A stretch of 64,000 nucleotides of DNA. It comes from Streptomyces sp. SJL17-4. Its GTDB lineage: Bacteria; Actinomycetota; Actinomycetes; Streptomycetales; Streptomycetaceae. Shown in pieces: positions 58,463 to 64,000 of this stretch. Each line of letters begins with the position of its first letter. Position 1 is the first letter of the stretch. Below the pieces are notes generated by a model. That model was given only the letters and a program-made list of their open reading frames with translations. It was not told where the DNA came from and did not search any database. The DNA lies in contig NZ_CP104578.1 of assembly GCF_036826855.1 (NCBI RefSeq), positions 2,108,001 to 2,172,000 on the forward strand, written 5' to 3'. Position numbers and translations under genes: made by a program.

Positions 58463-59476
58463 TCAGGAGCCGCCCGTCCTGCGCAGATCGCGGGGGGTGA
58501 CTCCGTACCATCGGCGCACGGCATGGGTGAGAGACGACTGCTCCGTGAATCCCATCAGGGCGGCGACCTGCCCGAACGGCAGATTGGTGCACGTGATCCA
58601 CCGATGCGCCGCCTCACGACGCACATCGTTCAGGATCGCCTCGAAGGAGGTCCCCTCTTCGGCCAGTCGGCGCTGGAGGGTGCGGGGGTGGGCGGCCAGC
58701 AGCCGGGCGGCGTTCGCCACGCTGGGCGTGGCCGTCCCGAGCGTCTCGGCCAGGGCGAGCCTGACCTTGGTGGACGCGGACTCGCCCGGCTCACGGTAGT
58801 CACGGCTCAGATGCTCGACGGCGATCCGCCGGATCGCCTCGTCCGCGCCGGCGAAACGCTCGTCGAGGACGCGCCGCTCGACGCAGAGGGCCCCCGCCGG
58901 GGAGCCGAACCGCACGTCCGCGCCGAAGAAGTCGAGGTACCTGCGCACCGGGGAGACCGGCGCGTGCGGCAGCTCGACCGAGCGCAGGCCGCTGAGTCCG
59001 CCGAGGAGCAGGGCGGCGACCCGCTGGAACAGGCCCAGGCCCAACTCCATGGCCTGCGACGAGTACAGCGACTCGCGCAGGTCCTTGCGGTAGGTCAGCG
59101 CGACCACCCCGCGGCGGCCTCGTGGGTCGGGCCCGACGGCGACGCTCAGTGCGGGACTGTGCACGAACATGAACCGCGACGCGCAGTCCAGCGCCTCGGC
59201 GACCGTCGAGGAGGACTCGATCGCGACGGTCAACGGCCCCAGGACGGTCAGGTCCTGGCGCTCGGCCAGCCGCAGCCCGAAGTCACGGCATGCCAGCCGC
59301 TCCGCCGCCGCGTCCAGCATCCGGTCATGAGCCGTGATGGACACGAGCCCGTCCTCGGACTCCAGCACCTGACGCGGAATACCGAACCGGGCGAGCAGCG
59401 CGTCGACGTCACCGCCCAGCTCCTGGACCAAAGGCGCGAAGCCACGCAGGCTGGCGGCACGGATCATGGGCCCCAT
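58463..59476 (-). CDS. AraC-family regulator with arabinose-binding-like N-terminal domain
   Basis: This 337-aa regulator has an N-terminal domain of the OruR/VirS type (RAASLRGFAPLVQELGG, about 1-190) and a C-terminal AraC helix-turn-helix (VANAARLLAAHPRTLQRRLA, then QVAALMGFTEQSSLTHAVRR). The ATG at 59476 is used; an ATG three codons on is equally possible, and no strong ribosome site is seen for either. It precedes the MBL-SDR pair on the same strand and likely controls it. Confidence 0.9.
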   Translation of the reverse strand: MGPMIRAASLRGFAPLVQELGGDVDALLARFGIPRQVLESEDGLVSITAHDRMLDAAAERLACRDFGLRLAERQDLTVLGPLTVAIESSSTVAEALDCASRFMFVHSPALSVAVGPDPRGRRGVVALTYRKDLRESLYSSQAMELGLGLFQRVAALLLGGLSGLRSVELPHAPVSPVRRYLDFFGADVRFGSPAGALCVERRVLDERFAGADEAIRRIAVEHLSRDYREPGESASTKVRLALAETLGTATPSVANAARLLAAHPRTLQRRLAEEGTSFEAILNDVRREAAHRWITCTNLPFGQVAALMGFTEQSSLTHAVRRWYGVTPRDLRRTGGS

Positions 59477-59797
59477 TCACAGCATGGTAGACAGCCAGTC
59501 GAAGGCCGGACGGGAGATGACTTCCCCGGCTCGGACCGCCAGGCTGCCCCGAGCGGGGTGGACGGCGATCGCTGAACCTCATCGGACCCGGCCTCGTTAC
59601 GTGCGGATGCCTTGAGGCGACCGGGAACGCGCCCCTGGCCTGACACGCCGGAGGGCCCAGGACACCACCCCTTCAGGGCCGAGGTCGCGCGCACGTCGCG
59701 GTCGTTGTGCGGCTCCCCGCGGCGGAAGCCCCCGGGGATTCGGTCGCAGGGCTGAGGGTCGGTCGCCGCCGTTCCCGTCCCGGGCCCAGGAGCGCCG

Positions 59798-59896
59798 TCA
59801 GGTGCGCCTGAAGCCCTGCCTGTGGTCGGGCTCCGCCCAGAACTTGTCCGGGAACCGGGCGACGATGCCCTTGGCCAGGATGTCGTCCTGCATCAC
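59798..59896 (-). pseudogene. C-terminal fragment of an unknown protein
   Basis: About 32 codons ending in TGA at 59798 read like the end of a protein (VMQDDILAKGIVARFPDKFW, then AEPDHRQGF) but have no upstream continuation. It abuts the Tn3-type transposase remnant, so it may be a gene cut by that element. Family not recognised. Confidence 0.45.
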
Positions 59897-59931
59897 CGGC
59901 CACCGGGACCGCGCCGGCCGCCTAGGCCGGA

Positions 59932-60240
59932 GTGCCGCAGGCGGTGAGGAGTGTCGCGCACGGCTGCAACGTCTGCTGCACCCCGGCGATCGGCGGGGCC
60001 GACGCGCTGAAGTACGGGCGGCTGTCCCACATCGACCAGACGTATCTGCGGCCCGCGACGTACCGGGCCGCGAACGCCACCCTGATCGGCCACCAGGCGT
60101 CCATCGGGCTGGCGCAGGCGTGGGGCGGCGGCCTGGTCGCCTCGGCCCACGGAATGCGGTTCGTCGGCCCGGTCCCCTCGGTGTACGCGCGGCCGAACCC
60201 GAAGCACTTCGGGCGCCGGGGCGGGGCAACCGTCCGTGCG
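59932..60240 (+). pseudogene. Tn3-family transposase fragment
   Basis: The plus-strand frame contains a core segment of Tn3-type DDE transposases: YGRLSHIDQTYLRPATYRAA, then AQAWGGGLVASAHGMRFV and PNPKHFGRRGGAT. Intact relatives have ASADG or ASVDG where this has ASAHG, so a catalytic Asp is His. Only about 100 of the roughly 1000 residues remain; both ends run into unrelated sequence. No terminal inverted repeats were found. Confidence 0.8.
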
Positions 60241-60280
60241 TCAAACGTGCGTCACGCGCGTCAGATATGTGCCAAATATC

Positions 60281-60311
60281 GCACGTAACGCACGTAACGC
60301 ACGTAACGCAC
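60281..60311. repeat. Three tandem 9-bp repeats
   Basis: GCACGTAAC is repeated at 60281-60289, 60290-60298 and 60299-60307, followed by GCACA. It lies in the AT-richer gap right after the transposase fragment. The iteron-like look is noted, but nothing else of an origin is visible. Confidence 0.85.
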
Positions 60312-60920
60312 ACTCAACAAAATCGCAGGTCAGCGCCCCTTCTCGGCAGGCTCCAGGATCGCCACGCACTCGACACGATGCGTCACAAGAAACAGGTCTA
60401 CACAAAACATGTCGAAGAAAACTGCAGGTCGGCGGCGCGCGGGCCGCGAAACGGACACAAGATCAATGTGCATTATGTGCATGACGGGCGCTACGTGCGA
60501 CCTCTGACGCATGTCCGAAGGGCAGCTGGGGCACCACGCAGCCGAGAATCGCGCAGTTTGGCGTTCCCGAATGCCCTTTGCGTCACGGCTGGCAACGACA
60601 CCGACTACCCGCCCGGCAACGGCTCCAGCAGTGGTGGATCCGTCCTTCTGACCGCTGGCATCCTGCGAGCGATCCGTGAGTGGTCGACACGCGTGGCGCT
60701 TCCGCGCAGCGGCAGATCGAGCGCTACAACCGGGACGAGCTGATCGCCGACTTCGACGAGGCAAACGGCCCCACCGCCCCGGGGCGGCTGCCGCCGAGCA
60801 GGCCAGGCTGCCCGGTGGCAATCCATCCGATGCCGGCGCGACCGCCCGAGCGGCGCGCTTGCTGTCCGGTCTGAAGTCCACCGGGCTGCACGCGGTCATC
60901 GACGCCGGGTGGCTCGATGG
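60312..60920. other. AT-richer intergenic region of foreign appearance
   Basis: No intact gene is supported. Base composition between about 60240 and 60520 is clearly less GC-rich than the rest of the window. Two imperfect 17-base direct repeats (60319-60335 and 60418-60434, AAAA..GCAGGTC.GCG) bracket part of it. A short plus-strand protein-like stretch near 60705-60775 reads SAQRQIERYNRDELIADFDE, possibly the remains of a small DNA-binding protein; it has no proper end. Confidence 0.5.
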
Positions 60921-62318
60921 TCAGCGGGCGTGGAGGAAATAGCGGTCCGCGTCAGTCAGGGCCTGCCCGAGCAGATCGACGATGTGGTCGAGTTCGTCGC
61001 GGGTGGCGATCAGGGGTGGTGCGATCTGCACGACCGGGTCGCCGCGGCCGTCCGCGCGGGCCAGGAGTCCGAGGGCACGCATGCGTGCGGGAAGGAACTG
61101 CTTGACGAGTTCGTTCTGGCGGTCGGTGGTGAAGCGTCGGCCGTCCGCTCCGGCGACGAGCTCGAGCGCCCAGAAGAAGCCGTCGCCGCGTACGTCGCCC
61201 ACGATGCTCAGTTCGGTCAGTTCGGCGAGCCGCTGGTGGAGGTGACCGGTCAGGCCGCGGACGTTGTCCAGGACGCCGTCTCGTTCGAAGATGTCGAGGT
61301 TGGTCAGGGCGGTGGCGGTGGCGACCGGATGCCCGGCGAAGGTGAGCCCGTGCAGGAGGGTCACGCCGTCGTTGAAGAAGGGCGCGGAGACCTTGTCGGA
61401 CACCAGGACGGCGCCGAGCGTGGCGTAGGAGGAGGTGAGGCCCTTGGCTGTGGTGATCATGTCTGGGACCGCACCGTACTTGGTCACGGCGAAGTATTCG
61501 CCGATGCGGCCGAAACCGGTGATGACCTCGTCCGCGACCAAGAGGAAGCCGTACTTGTCCGCCATCGCCCGTAGCCCCGCCCAGTAGCCCGCCGGAGGCG
61601 TGAGGCAGCCTCCGGAGTTCTGCACGGGTTCGGCGATGAGCATGGCCACGTTCTCCGGGCCGGCCTCCAGCACCGCCGCTTCGGTTTCGGCCAGCAGCCG
61701 CCGGGTGAAGGCGTCCTCGTCGGTGTCGGTCGTGCGGTAGCGGTTGGTGTTGGGTGCGTGGGCGACCTCGAAGGCCGGCTCGCCGAAGGGTTCCTTGAGC
61801 GCCGGGATTCCCGTGAGTGCGAGGGCGCCCATGGTCAGGCCGTGGTAGGCGGTGCGGCGGGCGATGGCTTTGGTGCGCTGGGGCTGGCCCTGGGCGACGT
61901 GGTACATGCGGGCGAGCTTCCACGCGGACTCCACGGACTCCGAGCCGCCGGAGGTGAAGAACACGCGGTTGATGCCGTCGGGTGCCAGAGCGGCAAGTCG
62001 CTCGGCCAGCTCGATGGCGGCGGGGTGCGCGGTGTTCCACAGGGTGCTGAACGGCAGGCGGTTGAGTTGCTGTTCGGCCGTCTTGGCGAACTCGGGGCCG
62101 TAGGAGTAGCCGAGCTGTGCGCAGAACAGGGCGGACAGGCCGTCGATATAGCGGGTTCCGGTCGCGTCGTAGACGTAGACGCCGTCGGCCCGGTCGGGCA
62201 GGAACATTCCCTGACCGTTGCGCAGGTTTGCGTGTTGGCCGAAGTGCAGGAGCAGGTGCTTGCCGGCTGCTTCGCGCAGCCGGTCGGCGTCGTGTGTGGT
62301 GGCGGGGTGGTCGGGCAC
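60921..62318 (-). CDS. Class III omega-aminotransferase
   Basis: This 465-aa PLP enzyme resembles beta-alanine/putrescine:pyruvate aminotransferases. I choose the GTG at 62318 (GGAG eight bases upstream); the longer frame is Pro/Arg-rich and unconserved. Features: GVYVYDATGTRYIDGLSALF, FFTSGGSESVESAWKLAR, ARRTAYHGLTMGA, PLP Asp in LLVADEVITGFGRIG and PLP Lys in ITTAKGLTSSYATLGAV. It is downstream of the nitrilase and ABC transporter genes on the same strand, with a 236-bp gap, and probably removes the amino group from the amine or omega-amino acid handled by that set. Confidence 0.92.
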   Translation of the reverse strand: MPDHPATTHDADRLREAAGKHLLLHFGQHANLRNGQGMFLPDRADGVYVYDATGTRYIDGLSALFCAQLGYSYGPEFAKTAEQQLNRLPFSTLWNTAHPAAIELAERLAALAPDGINRVFFTSGGSESVESAWKLARMYHVAQGQPQRTKAIARRTAYHGLTMGALALTGIPALKEPFGEPAFEVAHAPNTNRYRTTDTDEDAFTRRLLAETEAAVLEAGPENVAMLIAEPVQNSGGCLTPPAGYWAGLRAMADKYGFLLVADEVITGFGRIGEYFAVTKYGAVPDMITTAKGLTSSYATLGAVLVSDKVSAPFFNDGVTLLHGLTFAGHPVATATALTNLDIFERDGVLDNVRGLTGHLHQRLAELTELSIVGDVRGDGFFWALELVAGADGRRFTTDRQNELVKQFLPARMRALGLLARADGRGDPVVQIAPPLIATRDELDHIVDLLGQALTDADRYFLHAR

Positions 62319-62554
62319 GGTGTTCTCCGGGGAGGTCGGCGGGCACATGGGGGGGCAGACGGCAGGCCCGGCGGAGCGAGTGGGCGGCCCCGGGCGCGCA
62401 AGAGGCGGCCGCGTTTCGTAAGTAGTTGCCGGCCGCTGGAGCGGTGTCTGAACGGCGGCTCCGAGAGGGCTCGGCGGCGGAGACCCGGCGCCCGCTACGG
62501 AGAGGGGCCTCAGGCGCGGGGCTGCCGGTCGCGACCGAGGGACCGCTGGGTGTC

Positions 62555-63460
62555 TCAGGCTCCTGTCGATCCGGCCCGGGCGGGATGCAGCGGGCCGAGA
62601 CCGGTCATGATCTGGCCCTTGTCGTAGCCCTCGCTGGCGGGCGGGAAGGGGGGCGGGGCGTCGCGCAGTTGCTTCCACAGGGGGTTGAGGCCGAGGGTGC
62701 CGTGTTCACGGGTGGTGGTCACGAGGTCGAGGTCGAGGTGGAAGGTGAGGAACTCCTCGCCTGCGCCGCCCTGGGCCAGCACGCGGCCTTCGGGGTCGGT
62801 GGCGATGCTGCGGCCGGTGCCGAAGAGGCCGCCGATGTTCGGGTTGAGGACGTACACCTGGTTGGTGATGGCGTTGGCGCGAGCGAGAACGAGTTCCTGT
62901 TCGCGGTCGGATGTGCGGGTGTAGGTGGGCTGGATGATGACCTCGGCGCCCATCCAGGCGAGGGTGCGGGAGATCTCCGGCACCCAGCCGTCGTAGCAGA
63001 TCGCCAGGCCGAAGCGGCCTACCTGGGGTATGTCGAAGGTGACGTAGGTGTCGCCGGGCACGGAGGTCTCGTACGGCATCCAGGGGAAGATCTTGCGGTA
63101 CGAGGCCACCACTTCGCCCTGCGGGGAGATGGCGACGGCCGTGTTGTGGACGCCCTTGGCCGACCGCTCCGGGATGCTGCCGGGGACGATCCACAGTCCG
63201 GTGTCGGCCGCGAGCCGGCACACCGCGTCTGTGGTGGGGCCCGGGATCGGTTCGGCGAGGCGGTCGAGGTAGCCGGCCGGGTGGCGGGCGTCGAAGCTGC
63301 CGAAGGCGCTCAGGTACAGCTCGGGGAAGACCACCAGGTCGATGGACGGGGAGAGGGCCTTGAGGGAGCGCACCTCGCGGCTGAACTTCGCGAAGGTCGC
63401 CTGGGGGTCGCCGGTCACGGGTGCGACCTGGGCGAGGGCGACGCCGAGGATTCGGCTCAC
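62555..63460 (-). CDS. Carbon-nitrogen hydrolase (nitrilase superfamily)
   Basis: This 301-aa enzyme has the full Glu-Lys-Cys triad: Glu in VVFPELYLSAF (about 47), Lys in YRKIFPWMPYE (about 122) and Cys in LAICYDGWVPE (about 155). It may be an amidase, N-carbamoylputrescine/beta-ureidopropionase-like hydrolase or nitrilase; sequence alone does not choose. The ATG overlaps the ABC ATPase stop (ATGA), so it is co-translated with a transporter that probably imports its substrate. The 236-bp gap to the aminotransferase holds no gene. Confidence 0.9.
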   Translation of the reverse strand: MSRILGVALAQVAPVTGDPQATFAKFSREVRSLKALSPSIDLVVFPELYLSAFGSFDARHPAGYLDRLAEPIPGPTTDAVCRLAADTGLWIVPGSIPERSAKGVHNTAVAISPQGEVVASYRKIFPWMPYETSVPGDTYVTFDIPQVGRFGLAICYDGWVPEISRTLAWMGAEVIIQPTYTRTSDREQELVLARANAITNQVYVLNPNIGGLFGTGRSIATDPEGRVLAQGGAGEEFLTFHLDLDLVTTTREHGTLGLNPLWKQLRDAPPPFPPASEGYDKGQIMTGLGPLHPARAGSTGA

Positions 63461-64000
63461 TGGACGGCTCCTTGTGCGGTTGCGGCTGCGGGTGTGCTCG
63501 GCGGGGTGGCGTCCGGTGGGTGGATTCCGGGGACGGCGTCGAGCAGCCTGCGGGTGTAGGGGTGCTGGGGGGAGTCCAGGACCTGGGCGGTGGGCCCGGT
63601 CTCGACGAGTTCGCCGTGCAGCATGACGCTGACCCGGTCCGCGATGTGCCGGACCACGCCCAGGTCGTGGGTGATGAGGAGGAAGGCGAGGTCGCTGTGC
63701 TCGCGCAGGTCGAGCAGCAGGTTGAGGATCTGGGCCTGGACGGAGACGTCGAGGGCCGAGGTGGGTTCGTCAAGCACCAGCAGCGAGGGCCCGACGGCGA
63801 GGGCGCGGGCGATGGCGACGCGCTGGCACTGGCCGCCGGAGAGCTGGTGGGGGTAGCGGGTGAGGACGGTCGCGGGCAGGCCGACGCGCTCGAGTTCCGC
63901 GGTGGCGTCGGTCACGGGGCGGCCGGCCTCGCGCAGTGGCTCGGCAATGAGTTGCCGGACGGTCATCCGGGGATTGAGAGCGGCGTAGGGGTTCTGGAAG
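63457..64000 (-). CDS. ABC transporter ATP-binding protein, oligopeptide (DppF/OppF) type (partial, cut by right edge)
   Basis: The C-terminal 180 residues are present and the frame is open to the last base. [20 protein letters not shown] is the Q-loop segment typical of DppF/OppF ATPases, followed by signature [15 protein letters not shown], Walker [15 protein letters not shown], the H-loop [15 protein letters not shown] and the oligopeptide-type C-terminus ([15 protein letters not shown]). The Walker A motif and the permease and binding-protein genes must lie to the right. Confidence 0.95.
   Translation of the reverse strand, partial: FQNPYAALNPRMTVRQLIAEPLREAGRPVTDATAELERVGLPATVLTRYPHQLSGGQCQRVAIARALAVGPSLLVLDEPTSALDVSVQAQILNLLLDLREHSDLAFLLITHDLGVVRHIADRVSVMLHGELVETGPTAQVLDSPQHPYTRRLLDAVPGIHPPDATPPSTPAAATAQGAVQ

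Noticed and set aside
60281..60311. Replication origin or CRISPR-like array
   Set aside because: There are only three 9-bp units, with no spacers, no replication gene and no cas genes.
1..64000. tRNA, rRNA or integrase attachment sites
   Set aside because: No cloverleaf, rRNA core sequence or integrase gene was seen on either strand; a dedicated tRNA scan was not possible.

Overview
The window is high-GC actinobacterial DNA, most likely Streptomyces. The evidence is strong third-position G/C bias, TTG and GTG starts behind GGAGG-type ribosome sites, LAL/LuxR regulators, SpoIIE-type phosphatases and a secreted subtilase. Its core is the AHBA end of an ansamycin gene cluster. The cluster combines a rifA-like type I PKS whose loading module activates 3-amino-5-hydroxybenzoate (AHBA), the AHBA genes themselves, and a Rif-Orf19-like FAD hydroxylase. 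That combination is typical of naphthalenic ansamycins such as the rifamycin, naphthomycin and hygrocin types. I cannot name the product, because most of the PKS and the release enzyme lie outside the window.

Layout. Positions 1-8432 (minus strand, cut by the left edge) hold a second PKS with module 4 (KS-AT-DH-KR-ACP) and the start of module 5 (KS-AT-DH). Positions 8461-24405 (minus) hold the first PKS: loading A-ACP, then modules 1, 2 and 3. The visible active-site residues predict a chain with a hydroxyl after module 1 and unreduced ketones after modules 2 and 3, the pattern needed to close the second aromatic ring. A divergent promoter region leads to a plus-strand operon, rifK-L-M-N (24776-28831), that makes kanosamine precursors and AHBA. 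A minus-strand operon (28891-32896) holds a type II thioesterase, aminoDHQ synthase (rifG), the FAD hydroxylase and a SnoaL-like protein. It is divergent from a plus-strand pair, aminoDHQ dehydratase (rifJ) and a berberine-bridge-type FAD oxidoreductase (33147-34963).

Positions 35004-40269 look like the regulatory and tailoring edge of the cluster. They hold a LuxR regulator coupled to a 103-residue protein and a 54-residue secreted peptide, a divergent TrmB/LuxR-type regulator, an O-methyltransferase and a 2-oxoglutarate/Fe(II) oxygenase. Next come decayed genes (a frameshifted PfkB kinase and other remnants), then a citramalate synthase with a C-terminal ACT-like extension. It is preceded by a leader peptide with clustered Val/Leu/Ile codons and a terminator/antiterminator pair. 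A decayed and an intact SpoIIE-type phosphatase follow.

From about 46.8 kb to the right edge the content is general metabolism and regulation. It includes an Lrp-ddaH-rocD arginine/ornithine group, a large LAL regulator with a divergent histidine-kinase-like ATPase, a secreted subtilisin with a P domain, and a DoxX-like membrane protein. An AraC-MBL hydrolase-SDR group follows. A Tn3-family transposase fragment lies in an unusually AT-rich, repeat-containing gap. The last group is an aminotransferase, a nitrilase and a peptide-type ABC ATPase (cut by the right edge).

The strongest items for follow-up are the inactivated reductive domains in the first PKS, a 1,132-bp nearly identical AT duplication between modules 1 and 4, and the peptide-LuxR operon. 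The substituted active-site histidine in the RifJ homologue and the attenuated citramalate synthase with its ACT-like extension also merit a look.
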